Below, in pieces: positions 51,426-59,097 of a stretch of 64,000 nucleotides of DNA. The DNA comes from an uncultured Christensenella sp. (GTDB lineage Bacteria; Bacillota; Clostridia; Christensenellales; Borkfalkiaceae). The notes beneath the pieces were generated by a model. It was not told the origin of the DNA and made no database searches. It saw only the letters and a list, made by a program, of their open reading frames with translations. The DNA lies in the NCBI GenBank assembly GCA_910586065.1, contig CAJUGI010000003.1, positions 10,478-74,477 on the forward strand, read 5' to 3'. A program made the translations under genes and the position numbers. Position 1 is the first letter of the stretch. The number at the start of each line of letters is the position of its first letter.

Positions 51426-51441
51426 TAACTATATATTGTGT
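51426..51441. promoter_or_regulatory. NrdR box 3
   Basis: TAACTATATATTGTGT keeps the core CTATATATTGTGT of the NrdR box. With box 2 it forms the tandem pair typical of NrdR-controlled promoters. Confidence 0.75.
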
Positions 51442-51656
51442 GTAAATTAGTGTAACAATTTATCGCAACCTGTCGGAAAAGTGTTGTAAAACGCGGTCAA
51501 CCGCTGTTTTGCCGCCGTGAAACCTAACACTTTGTAAAACATTTTGTTAATTTGTCGAAAAAAGCTGAAAAATAATAAAAAAGGCGCCGCAAAATTTTCG
51601 CGCACGCCCTTAAAAATATTTTTTGTACCCACGTTTTTCTGCAACTCTATCTTTCT
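51442..51656. other. Spacer upstream of nrdD without a supported gene
   Basis: An open frame of 65 codons (51447-51644, minus) has no ribosome-binding site and no recognisable domain. The stretch otherwise holds only low-complexity AT-rich sequence and a weak GGCGCC palindrome near 51582. Confidence 0.5.
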
Positions 51657-51721
51657 GTCATTCTGAGTGAAACGAAGAATCTCCTATGCTAAAAGTGTAT
51701 CTTCACTTCGTTTAGAATGAC
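51657..51721. repeat. Palindromic dispersed repeat (GTCATTCTGAG type)
   Basis: The 65-base element begins GTCATTCTGAGTGAAACGAA and ends in its near-complement, CTTCGTTTAGAATGAC. Elements with this GTCATTCTGAG...GAAGAATC pattern are seen as dispersed intergenic repeats in many bacterial genomes. It is MITE-like in form, has no coding capacity and lies just after the XRE regulator. Confidence 0.75.
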
Positions 51722-51729
51722 GAATCGCC

Positions 51730-51933
51730 TTAATCCTCTAAACCCAATAAATAATCAGACGAAACCCCAAAAACCTTCGTAAGCTTAACCAAATACGAAA
51801 TTTTCGGCTCGTTTATGTCGTTCTCCCAATTAGAAACCGCCCCGTCGGTAGCATTAATTTTTTCTGCAAGCTCTTTCATAGAAAGCTTCTTTTCCGTTCT
51901 TAGTTCTCTCAATCTCGTTGCAAAAACCGACAT
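51730..51933 (-). CDS. XRE family helix-turn-helix regulator
   Basis: A 67-residue Cro/C1-type DNA-binding protein made only of the HTH domain (LRELRTEKKLSMKELAEKIN; GAVSNWENDINEPKISYL) and a short YLLGLED tail. GAGGAGG precedes the ATG. It is divergent from a small Cys-rich protein gene; two copies of a CTTAG palindrome lie between them, which suggests that it represses both itself and that gene. Confidence 0.9.
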   Translation of the reverse strand: MSVFATRLRELRTEKKLSMKELAEKINATDGAVSNWENDINEPKISYLVKLTKVFGVSSDYLLGLED

Positions 51934-51958
51934 GTTCGTTTACCTCCTCAAAATTATA

Positions 51959-51972
51959 CTTAGAATTTTAAG
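51959..51972. promoter_or_regulatory. Operator half 1 for the XRE regulator
   Basis: CTTAGAATTTTAAG, an imperfect palindrome, abuts the -10 region (TATAAT, 51958-51953) of the xre gene. Its centre is 28 bp from operator 2. Confidence 0.65.
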
Positions 51973-51980
51973 TAAATTGC

Positions 51981-52009
51981 TTGACGCTTAGTATTCTAAG
52001 TAATATAAC
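51981..52009 (+). promoter_or_regulatory. Promoter of the small CxxC protein with operator in its spacer
   Basis: TTGACG (51981-51986) and TATAAC (52004-52009) have 17-bp spacing. The palindrome CTTAGTATTCTAAG (51987-52000) fills the spacer, so a bound regulator would block RNA polymerase. Confidence 0.75.
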
Positions 52010-52039
52010 CACACCAAGAAAATTAAGCGAGAATATAAA

Positions 52040-52315
52040 ATGACCGAAGAAGAAAAAACTTGCAAAAACTGCAATTATTTTTCCCAACACTACTTTATTT
52101 TTCACGATTATTTAAGACCTACTGAAAGCGGGCATTGCATTAACGCCAAAACTCACTACACAAAAGCACACCGCAATTCATCAACCCCTGCCTGCGAACA
52201 CTTTACGCCCGCCGAAAATAAAAAAGCCGAACGGACCGAGCGCATCGAAAATTCAATCCGCAGAATGGAGCGTCACCTTTCACAAATCCTTTTAATTTTA
52301 AAAAACGAAAAATAA
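52040..52315 (+). CDS. Small Cys-rich protein under XRE control
   Basis: A 91-residue protein I do not recognise by name. The N-terminal part has CKNCNYFSQHYFIF, then GHCINAKTH and ACEHF, a Cys-rich pattern of a possible zinc site (Cys at about 8, 11, 34 and 52). The C-terminal half is a charged amphipathic helix, ending ILLILKNEK. Phage- and plasmid-type small proteins of this CxxC-YF pattern are common. The divergent regulator suggests induction in response to some signal. A weak AGCGAGAA precedes the ATG. Confidence 0.65.
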   Translation: MTEEEKTCKNCNYFSQHYFIFHDYLRPTESGHCINAKTHYTKAHRNSSTPACEHFTPAENKKAERTERIENSIRRMERHLSQILLILKNEK

Positions 52316-52325
52316 CCCGAAAAGG

Positions 52326-52359
52326 CGCCGCGCGGAATTTTTCCGCGCGGCGTTTTTTT
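52326..52359. terminator. Terminator between the CxxC and HNH genes
   Basis: CGCCGCGCGGAA (52326-52337) and TTCCGCGCGGCG (52341-52352) form a 12-bp stem with seven T after it. It lies between converging genes. Confidence 0.9.
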
Positions 52360-52362
52360 ATT

Positions 52363-52794
52363 TCAACAAAACTTTTTCAAATACGATAAATCCAGTTTCC
52401 ACTCCGGCACAAGGTTTCTTCGGCGGTGCGCCTCGTTCGCCTCGCCCAATGCCTTGCGGTATTCGACGTAAGAGCAGTTGTTAACTTTCATAAAGTGCTC
52501 TTCCGCCTCTTTCTCCCTGCCCGAAAGCTGCGTTCTGCCAATGTGAATAACCTCGTGGCACCGCTTGCATATTGCAACCACGGCGGCAAGCTTTTGCGTG
52601 TGCGTTTTCTCGTCGTACTCCCACCGCTCGTGCGCTTCCAAACGCGCCGAAGGCGCTCCGCAAATCATACACCTGCCGTTTGCTCGGGCATAAGCCTCTT
52701 TTCTTACAACGTCCCACTGCGCGGGTGAAAGAATACTTCTTAAATTCGAATACCAGCAACCGTCGGGCACAAGTTCGAAGTTTAACTTTTCCAT
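52363..52794 (-). CDS. HNH endonuclease-like protein
   Basis: A 143-residue protein with an HNH/zinc-finger core: CMIC (42-45), AHERWEY with His55 as the first catalytic His, and CKRCHEVIH (76-84) with the second zinc pair and His. Similar proteins occur in prophages and in mobile elements; nicking or cutting DNA is likely, the target unknown. No ribosome-binding site precedes its ATG. A TG-extended TATTAT box ends six bases upstream, so the mRNA may be leaderless. Confidence 0.8.
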   Translation of the reverse strand: MEKLNFELVPDGCWYSNLRSILSPAQWDVVRKEAYARANGRCMICGAPSARLEAHERWEYDEKTHTQKLAAVVAICKRCHEVIHIGRTQLSGREKEAEEHFMKVNNCSYVEYRKALGEANEAHRRRNLVPEWKLDLSYLKKFC

Positions 52795-52859
52795 ATTAGT
52801 ATAATATCACGCTTTTCCGCCGTTTGCACGTTTACTTAAAAAAATTTTTTAAAAAACGC

Positions 52860-52888
52860 TTGCAATTTTAAAATTTCGGAGTTATAAT
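52860..52888 (+). promoter_or_regulatory. SPFH operon promoter
   Basis: TTGCAA (52860-52865) and TATAAT (52883-52888) have 17-bp spacing. The start is near 52895, at the palindromic operator. Confidence 0.8.
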
Positions 52889-52893
52889 TCAGA

Positions 52894-52914
52894 TGATATC
52901 AATTTGATATCAAA
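52894..52914. promoter_or_regulatory. Palindromic operator at the SPFH operon start
   Basis: TTTGATATCAAA (52903-52914) is a perfect 12-bp palindrome, preceded by TGATATCA (52894-52901), an 8-bp palindrome sharing the GATATC core. They cover the predicted start site. The ribbon-helix-helix protein encoded in the same operon is a candidate ligand. Confidence 0.6.
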
Positions 52915-52936
52915 TTGTTTCAAGGAGAAATGAAAA

Positions 52937-53896
52937 ATGCAAAAACAAATCGAAGAAAGAACTTTAAAGGGCTTAAACGGCTGGCTTATGCTTGCCGTAA
53001 ACATTTTGGGGCTTATCGCCGGCATAGTCCTTATGATTGTCGGGGTGTTGCTTGTCGGCGGCGAGGACGTACCCCAAAACCCGCAGTACTTCGCCATGTT
53101 CGGCGCAGGTTGCGTGTTCATTATTGTGTTTTCTATTATGTTTGCCGGCTTAAAGGTGCTTGCGCCCAATGAGGCAATGGTTTTCACACTTTTCGGCAAA
53201 TATCACGGCACGCTCGATAAGGACGGATTCTACTTCGTCAATCCTTTCTGCGTTTCGCAAAACCCAGCTCTGGGTATGAATCTGGCTTTCGGTATGGGCA
53301 AGGTTACGCGCAAGTTAAGCCTAAAAGCAATGACTTTAAACAACGACAAGCAAAAGGTAAACGACGAAGAAGGCAACCCCATCGAAATAAGCGTTGTTGT
53401 AATCTGGCGCATTAAAAACTGCGCAAAGGCGGTTTTTGCGGTAGATAATTATATGAATTACATTTCAACCCAGTCCGACAGCGCAATAAGACAGGTTGCC
53501 CGCCAGTACCCTTACGACGTAAGCGAAAACGGCGACGAAAAATCGCTCCGCGGTTCCTCGCAGGAAATAGCCGACGTTTTAAAGGCGGAACTTCAAAGCC
53601 GAGTTGAAATGGCCGGCATCGAAATTATCGAAGCGCGCATCAACAACCTTGCTTACGCGCCCGAAATCGCGGCGGCAATGTTACAGCGCCAGCAGGCTTC
53701 GGCAATAATCGCGGCAAGACAGAAGATAGTCGACGGCGCGGTTTCCATGGTGGAAATGGCGCTTAAAAAGCTTTCCGACAACGACGTTGTGGAGCTTGAC
53801 GACGAAAGAAAGGCGGCAATGGTTTCAAACCTTTTGGTAGTTCTCTGCGGCAACCGCGACGCCCAGCCCGTAGTCAACAGCGGCAGTATTTATTAA
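52937..53896 (+). CDS. SPFH/band 7 membrane protein
   Basis: A 319-residue protein: two N-terminal membrane segments (about 15-40 and 52-72) and an SPFH domain from about 75 (APNEAMVFTLFGKYHGTL), with the usual VVIWRIKN, VARQYPYDV and YAPEIAAAMLQRQQASAIIAARQKIVDGAV coiled region. Such scaffolds form oligomeric membrane microdomains. AAGGAG lies 9 bases before this ATG; an out-of-frame ATG lies closer. It leads a four-gene operon with a PH-like protein, a ribbon-helix-helix protein and a membrane protein. Confidence 0.9.
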   Translation: MQKQIEERTLKGLNGWLMLAVNILGLIAGIVLMIVGVLLVGGEDVPQNPQYFAMFGAGCVFIIVFSIMFAGLKVLAPNEAMVFTLFGKYHGTLDKDGFYFVNPFCVSQNPALGMNLAFGMGKVTRKLSLKAMTLNNDKQKVNDEEGNPIEISVVVIWRIKNCAKAVFAVDNYMNYISTQSDSAIRQVARQYPYDVSENGDEKSLRGSSQEIADVLKAELQSRVEMAGIEIIEARINNLAYAPEIAAAMLQRQQASAIIAARQKIVDGAVSMVEMALKKLSDNDVVELDDERKAAMVSNLLVVLCGNRDAQPVVNSGSIY

Positions 53897-53899
53897 TTT

Positions 53900-54448
53900 A
53901 TGGTTAAACCCGAAAATTTATATTTAAGACGCAACGCGCCATTAACCGCTTTTGCCGCCGTGCTCTGCCTTGCAGTGTGCGGACTGCTTGTGTTTTTAGC
54001 CGTTTTCATTAATTCGGAAAACATTTTCGACGACACGGTTGACGCGGTTATCTTTTACGCTGCCATAGCGGTACTCTGCGCGATAATGCTCGTTTACGCG
54101 GTTCTGTATTTTATAAATTTAACGCGAAAGTTCGTGATATATACGGATGAAAAGGGAATTTACCATTACTCGGGCTTTGTTCACCTTGGATTTATTCCGT
54201 GGGAGGAAATAGGCGAAATAAAATGTTTGAGCCACGCGCAGAGAATATTAACAAACAGTTCGTCAAGGCTTATAATACTCCCCAGAGACCAACAGAATTT
54301 TTTCGGCAAACTGTCCTTTTTGCAAAGATACGCCCTGATTGCTTTCGGCGCGAGCATAAAGGTGCATACCCTCGGCACCCGCGTAAATACCGAAGCCCTG
54401 TGCGCGGCGCTTGTGCAAAGGCACGATTACTACACCACGCAAATTTAA
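53900..54448 (+). CDS. Membrane protein with PH-like domain
   Basis: A 182-residue protein with two membrane segments (about 16-37 and 49-72) and a soluble C-terminal part resembling bacterial PH domains: FVIYTDEKGIYHYSGFVHLGFIPWEEIGEI and RLIILPRD are typical. The role is unknown. It starts 3 bases after the SPFH gene, so the proteins are probably made together and may share a membrane assembly. Confidence 0.7.
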   Translation: MVKPENLYLRRNAPLTAFAAVLCLAVCGLLVFLAVFINSENIFDDTVDAVIFYAAIAVLCAIMLVYAVLYFINLTRKFVIYTDEKGIYHYSGFVHLGFIPWEEIGEIKCLSHAQRILTNSSSRLIILPRDQQNFFGKLSFLQRYALIAFGASIKVHTLGTRVNTEALCAALVQRHDYYTTQI

Positions 54449-54464
54449 GGCCGGTATAAAAATT

Positions 54465-54650
54465 ATGGAAAAGAACACGAAAAAACAGATACCCCTCAGG
54501 GTAAGCGAAAATCTTTATGCCGAGCTTGAAAAATGGGCGGCGGACGAATTCCGCTCGGTGAACGGACAAATAGAATATCTTTTGACGGAATGCGTTAAAT
54601 ATCGCAAACACGGTAAAAAAGACTTGCCAAACGACGGAAAAATGGAATAA
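54465..54650 (+). CDS. Arc-type ribbon-helix-helix protein
   Basis: A 61-residue protein starting MEKNTKKQIPLRVSENLYAE, with a C-terminal half FRSVNGQIEYLLTECVKYRKH: the beta strand IPLRVS and two helices match Arc/MetJ-type DNA-binding proteins. The frame is open 18 codons upstream but that part overlaps the previous gene. It may bind the palindromes at 52894-52914 and regulate its own operon. Confidence 0.8.
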   Translation: MEKNTKKQIPLRVSENLYAELEKWAADEFRSVNGQIEYLLTECVKYRKHGKKDLPNDGKME

Positions 54651-54653
54651 AAT

Positions 54654-55319
54654 ATGGCTATGGAAAGTTTAAAAAAACCGCAAGCCGAACAAAGTACGGC
54701 GCCGGCAGCGCAAATCGACGGAGAAAGGCTTAAAAAACTTTTAAAAGGCGAGCGCACAGGCAATATCGCGATAGGCGCGTGTGCAATTCTTTTAATCTAC
54801 TTTGCGGCAGGTTTTGCCGTAGGCAAGTTCTGCGATATTTACGCGCTTAAGCTTTCAACTCTGATAATCGCGCCCGTCCTCTCCGTAATTGCGGCAGGCG
54901 TTGCGGCCTATTGCAACGTTAAGTTCGGCGGAGAAATCGACAAAGTCATAAACGGTTACGTCCGCGATGTTTTCATTGAAAACGCAAAGCTGATGCATCC
55001 CGAAAAGGACTCTCTTACGTTCTACTGCCGGCTTTACGACGACAGCGCGGAAATTTCGGTAAACAACTATAAAGAAAAGATTTTATTCGATTTTTCGGCT
55101 TTCAAAAAACTTTCTCCTTTGCGCAAGTCCACGGTTGCCGCAGCAATTACAACCCGCCTTTGCGTAACCTTTTTAAAACTCAATCTTCAGCGCGGGGCAA
55201 AGTTCTCTTCGGTAAGCTACACGGCGCGCGCCGACAAAAGCGGTGGCAAGCGGGCGTACATAATAAACGGCGGCAAGCCCGATAAAAAAGCGCTTAAAAT
55301 TTATTATAAAAACAAATAA
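54654..55319 (+). CDS. Membrane protein of unknown function in the SPFH operon
   Basis: A 221-residue protein: a polar N-terminus of about 40 residues, two membrane segments (about 43-66 and 70-92) and a basic C-terminal domain. I do not recognise a family. It begins 3 bases after the ribbon-helix-helix stop. The C-terminal ASN-rich phrases such as SLTFYCRLYDDSAEISVNNYKEKI suggest a compact alpha/beta domain on the cytosolic side. Confidence 0.65.
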   Translation: MAMESLKKPQAEQSTAPAAQIDGERLKKLLKGERTGNIAIGACAILLIYFAAGFAVGKFCDIYALKLSTLIIAPVLSVIAAGVAAYCNVKFGGEIDKVINGYVRDVFIENAKLMHPEKDSLTFYCRLYDDSAEISVNNYKEKILFDFSAFKKLSPLRKSTVAAAITTRLCVTFLKLNLQRGAKFSSVSYTARADKSGGKRAYIINGGKPDKKALKIYYKNK

Positions 55320-55416
55320 CATCTGCGGTGCGGCATTTTACGCCGCGCCGTTTGTTATAAAACGCCGCATATATGCGGGGGAAATAAACTATAAATTAAT
55401 TTCAAGAGGTTCCGTT

Positions 55417-56301
55417 TTGAAAAAAGGTGCAATAATTTCCAACGCGTATTCACGCCTCACGCCCGTGGAAAACCAGATTAAAAAATTAAAAAAAGAATTC
55501 GCCCTTATGGGCGTAGAAATCAACGAATTTAAAAACGGTTCGTTTGATTTATATATCGACGGCAGCGGAAAAATTGTAAACTCTTTAAAAAACTATGATT
55601 TTTGCGTGTATCTGGACAAGGATAAATATTCTTCGCACCTGCTCGAAAAATCCGGGCTGCGCCTTTTCAATTCGCACCGCGCTATAGAGGCGTGCGACGA
55701 TAAAATGCTGACGTTTGCCTTGCTTGCGGACCGCGGCATACCCGTGCCGGCAACCGTACCCGCACCTCTTTGCTACTCCCCTTACGCCGAACCCGCCGAA
55801 AACTTTTTAAAAGAAACCGCAAACAAACTCGGTTACCCCGTAATAATAAAACAATGTTACGGCTCGCGCGGGCAGTCTGTTTACAAGGCTGAATGTTTTT
55901 CCGAACTTAAAAGCGTTTACGAAAATTTAAAAACTCTGCCGCATCTCTACCAGCGTTGCATAAAAGAATGTTTGGGGACCGATATAAGAGTTATCGTAAT
56001 AGGCGGAAAAATAACGGCGGCGATGAAAAGAAGCTCAGAAACCGACTTCCGCTCCAACATAGATTTGGGTGGCAAGGGCGAAAAATTCATCCCCGACGAA
56101 CAAATTGCGGAGCTCTGTTTAAAGACTGCCAAAATTTTAAATTTGGACTACTGCGGCGTAGACGTTTTACCGGACAAAGACGGTTATTTACTCTGCGAAG
56201 TCAACTCCAACGCATTTTTCGACGGAATAGAAAGCGTTACGGGAATAAACGTTGCCCGCGCCTACGCCGAGTATATTTTTAATGAAATTTACGCTAAATG
56301 A
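55417..56301 (+). CDS. RimK-type ATP-grasp ligase
   Basis: A 294-residue ATP-grasp protein. RLFNSHRAIEACDDKMLTF (in order from about 87) is the RimK-type entry, VIIKQCYGSRGQSVYK the ATP-binding strand-loop, GTDIRVIVIG and NIDLGGKGEKF the central region, and CGVDVLPD/LCEVNSNAFF the metal site. These enzymes join an amino acid (often glutamate) to a carboxylate of a protein or small molecule. The start is TTG at 55417 behind AAGAGGT. The next gene overlaps by ATGA and may encode or process the partner. Confidence 0.88.
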   Translation: MKKGAIISNAYSRLTPVENQIKKLKKEFALMGVEINEFKNGSFDLYIDGSGKIVNSLKNYDFCVYLDKDKYSSHLLEKSGLRLFNSHRAIEACDDKMLTFALLADRGIPVPATVPAPLCYSPYAEPAENFLKETANKLGYPVIIKQCYGSRGQSVYKAECFSELKSVYENLKTLPHLYQRCIKECLGTDIRVIVIGGKITAAMKRSSETDFRSNIDLGGKGEKFIPDEQIAELCLKTAKILNLDYCGVDVLPDKDGYLLCEVNSNAFFDGIESVTGINVARAYAEYIFNEIYAK

Positions 56302-57287
56302 AGGATATTATGGGAGCAAACCGTTCAAAAGCGATAACAATAACTGTTTCCGCCGTCATATGCGCGGCGGTTATCACGTTGATTATCCTATCATTTTTTA
56401 CAAACGTGTTTTTGCTTTACGGCAACGACCGCTCGTGGACGGAATACCGCTCCGCCGCCGAAGCTGACAACGCTTTTTACTATAAAACCGACCAATGCGT
56501 ATCGTTCACCGAGTTTGTACGCATAGACAAAGCCACCGGAAAAATAACCGTTGAACAGCTTGAAAACGAATATGAAAACGGTTACGGCGAAACACCCTTC
56601 AACCCGGACGACGATAACGGCGGCGGAAACAAGGCTGAACCTTGGACAGCCGAAAACGGCGAAGAATTTTACGAGCCGAACGCGCCCGTCGTTTTGGACG
56701 GCAACTCATTCCCCCGCCGTCAAATACTGTTAAACGAAGGATATTACGCGCTCTTTAACAAAATTACGCAAATACATAGCTCCGACGGCAAGCGGCCGAT
56801 TCAATACCACGCAACCGAAACAGACGGCGAGGTCTACGGCTTTTGCAACGTTTACTCAGGCGCCGTGGGCTTTTTTGCAGGCGGCGGAAACATAGGCGTG
56901 GAGAAGATAATTTACACCTCGTTTTTCAAATACAGCCCGCAATATAACGCGGTTACCGAGCTTTTGCGCGTAGAGGGCGGCAACGCCGTAGCCTACGATA
57001 AAGACACGCTTTTTTATTATAAAGGTGAAAAATATTTTTCGCGGAATCTCGGCGGTGAGGAGAAATTTTTATGCAACGACGAAGCCTTCGATAAAGGCGC
57101 AACGGCTTACAGCAGATGCAGATTTTTCTTTGACGGCGAAAGACTGGTAATTTTCCAGCAAAAATGCTTTATGCGGGAAAGCAAGGATTTCGACTATATA
57201 ATCGTCTGCAATATGGGCGGCGAAAAAATTTTCGAGCACAAAACGGAGCACACGGTAACATTTCTCGCCATAGCAAAGAGTGAATAA
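56298..57287 (+). CDS. Membrane-anchored protein of unknown function
   Basis: A 329-residue protein: a membrane anchor (about 12-38), an Asp/Gly/Asn-rich linker near 110-118, and a large extracytoplasmic domain rich in Tyr and Phe with repeated blade-like strands (GEVYGFCNVYSGAVGFFAGG, FFKYSPQYNAVTELL), which could be beta-propeller-like. The ATG overlaps the ligase stop by ATGA. An alternative start at 56310 is possible. Function is not recognised; it may be linked to the ATP-grasp gene. Confidence 0.65.
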   Translation: MKDIMGANRSKAITITVSAVICAAVITLIILSFFTNVFLLYGNDRSWTEYRSAAEADNAFYYKTDQCVSFTEFVRIDKATGKITVEQLENEYENGYGETPFNPDDDNGGGNKAEPWTAENGEEFYEPNAPVVLDGNSFPRRQILLNEGYYALFNKITQIHSSDGKRPIQYHATETDGEVYGFCNVYSGAVGFFAGGGNIGVEKIIYTSFFKYSPQYNAVTELLRVEGGNAVAYDKDTLFYYKGEKYFSRNLGGEEKFLCNDEAFDKGATAYSRCRFFFDGERLVIFQQKCFMRESKDFDYIIVCNMGGEKIFEHKTEHTVTFLAIAKSE

Positions 57288-57316
57288 AAAGTCTCGCTTT
57301 TGCCCACACTTAAAGT

Positions 57317-57478
57317 ATGAGCAAGCACAAAAAAACAAAACCAGTTAATTTTGGCGACTACGCCAGCGCAAACGAATGTACAGGGTTCTTTCAGAGAATT
57401 CATCTTGACCCCGAAGAAATCAAAACCTTTCACAAAATGTATAACGAAATAGACGGCAAGGACAGTTTAGACGACTGA
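57317..57478 (+). CDS. Small hypothetical protein, 53 residues
   Basis: An open frame starting MSKHKKTKPVNFGDYA and ending EIDGKDSLDD, 29 bases after the membrane protein stop and just before the terminator. It has a basic N-terminus and an acidic C-terminus. The ribosome-binding site is weak. The codon pattern and position at an operon end make it plausible; function is unknown. Confidence 0.5.
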   Translation: MSKHKKTKPVNFGDYASANECTGFFQRIHLDPEEIKTFHKMYNEIDGKDSLDD

Positions 57479-57507
57479 CACGTACGAAAAATTGATTCAG
57501 GAGCTTT

Positions 57508-57538
57508 GCGGCGGGCGCACTTTTAGTGCGCCCGCCGC
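57508..57538 (+). terminator. Terminator after the ATP-grasp operon
   Basis: GCGGCGGGCGCAC (57508-57520) pairs fully with GTGCGCCCGCCGC (57526-57538) around TTTTA. Only a modest T-rich tail follows (TTAATTTATTTT). Confidence 0.85.
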
Positions 57539-57566
57539 TTAATTTATTTTAAAAACACAAAACCCG

Positions 57567-57595
57567 TTGAAATCCCGAAAATCGCGTGATATAAT
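57567..57595 (+). promoter_or_regulatory. glpK promoter, leaderless geometry
   Basis: TTGAAA (57567-57572) and TATAAT (57590-57595) have 17-bp spacing. The predicted start (57601-57602) coincides with the A of the glpK ATG at 57602. No Shine-Dalgarno sequence is present. Confidence 0.85.
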
Positions 57596-57601
57596 AAAAT
57601 T

Positions 57602-59089
57602 ATGAAAAAGTTTGTATTGGCGCTCGACCAGGGCACCACCAGCACGCGCGCAATCGTCTTTAACAAAAAAGGCGAAATAGTTTCTAAAGCGCAACAGGAA
57701 TTCAAACAAATTTATCCCCGTCCGGGCTGGGTTGAACATTCCCCGCAGGATATTATGGGGTCTACGGTTGCCGTCATAGGCGAAGCTCTTGTCCGTGCCG
57801 GCATAACCGCCGCCGACGTCGCCTCCATGGGAATAACCAATCAACGCGAAACCACTCTTGTATGGGATAAAAAAACCGGCAAGCCCGTTTATAACGCAAT
57901 AGTGTGGCAGTGCCGCAGAACGGCGGATTATTGCGAAAAGTTAAAGCGCGGCGGCTTTTCCGAAATGATATACAATAAAACCGGACTGGTTCCCGACGCT
58001 TATTTTTCGGCAACCAAAATAAAATGGATTTTGGACAACGTCGAAGGCGCCCGTACCCGCGCGCAACGCGGCGAACTTCTTTTCGGCACGGTTGACACAT
58101 TTATCCTATGGCAACTTTCCAAGGGTAAAATTTTTGCCACCGACTACACAAACGCCAGCCGCACAATGCTTTTTAACATCCACACGTTAAGCTGGGACAA
58201 AGAACTCTTACGTCTCTTCGATATCCCCAAATCCATGCTGCCGAAAGTTTACCCCTCGTCCCACCGCTACGGCGAAACCGACGCGGGACTTTTCGGCTCT
58301 TCCGTAAACGTGTGCGGAGTCGTCGGCGACCAGCAGGCGGCGCTGTTCGGTCAGCTATGCACCGGCGAAGGCGACGTTAAAAACACTTACGGAACGGGAT
58401 GTTTTCTTTTAATGAACACGGGAAGCAAAGCGGTTAAAAGCCGGAACGGGCTTGTAACCACGCTCGGCGCAACAACGTCCGCAAAAAACCCGCAATACGT
58501 TCTTGAAGGTTCGGTATTCGTCGGCGGCGCAGTTGTGCAGTGGCTGAGAGACGAACTGAAATTGATTTCCTCAGCCGACGAAAGCGAAACGCAGGCATTA
58601 AGCGTTGAAGACAGCGGCGGCGTTTACATAGTGCCCGCCTTCACAGGTCTGGGCGCTCCGTACTGGGACGCAAACGCCAGAGGTACGATTACCGGAATAA
58701 CCCGCGGCACCACCCGCCAGCACATTGTAAGAGCCGCGTTGGAAAGTATTGCTTACGAAGTCTGCGAACTTGTAACCGCTATGCAAATGGATTCGAAAAT
58801 AAACGTTTCGCACCTTGCGGTTGACGGCGGGGCGAGTAAAAACGGCTTTTTACTGCAGTTTCAGGCAGATATATTGGGGTGTACCGTAGTCCGCCCGAGA
58901 GTTGCCGAAACAACGGCTCTGGGCGCGGCCTACCTTGCGGGGCTTTGCACAGGCTTTTGGGAAAGCATTGATGAGCTCAAAAAAATCGAGACGGCAGACA
59001 AAATTTACTCCCCGCATATGCCGGAGTTAACGCGGTTCGAACTTTTAAACGGCTGGAAAAAAGCCGTTGACAGAACCCTTGAAAAATGA
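57602..59089 (+). CDS. glpK: Glycerol kinase
   Basis: GlpK phosphorylates glycerol to glycerol 3-phosphate. The 495 residues contain ALDQGTTSTRAIVF (FGGY kinase N-terminus), NQRETTLVWDK, GDQQAALFGQ and the second signature GGASKNGFLLQFQADILG. The His site of PTS control (near 230 in enterococci, in SHRYGETD here) reads HRYG, which may allow phosphorylation by HPr, but this is inference. No glpF or glpD is adjacent. The transcript appears leaderless; a strong terminator follows. Confidence 0.96.
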   Translation: MKKFVLALDQGTTSTRAIVFNKKGEIVSKAQQEFKQIYPRPGWVEHSPQDIMGSTVAVIGEALVRAGITAADVASMGITNQRETTLVWDKKTGKPVYNAIVWQCRRTADYCEKLKRGGFSEMIYNKTGLVPDAYFSATKIKWILDNVEGARTRAQRGELLFGTVDTFILWQLSKGKIFATDYTNASRTMLFNIHTLSWDKELLRLFDIPKSMLPKVYPSSHRYGETDAGLFGSSVNVCGVVGDQQAALFGQLCTGEGDVKNTYGTGCFLLMNTGSKAVKSRNGLVTTLGATTSAKNPQYVLEGSVFVGGAVVQWLRDELKLISSADESETQALSVEDSGGVYIVPAFTGLGAPYWDANARGTITGITRGTTRQHIVRAALESIAYEVCELVTAMQMDSKINVSHLAVDGGASKNGFLLQFQADILGCTVVRPRVAETTALGAAYLAGLCTGFWESIDELKKIETADKIYSPHMPELTRFELLNGWKKAVDRTLEK

Positions 59090-59097
59090 ACGTAAAA

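Noticed and set aside
51447..51644. 65-codon open frame upstream of nrdD
   Set aside because: No ribosome-binding site and it runs across the AT-rich promoter-distal spacer; the composition is not convincing.
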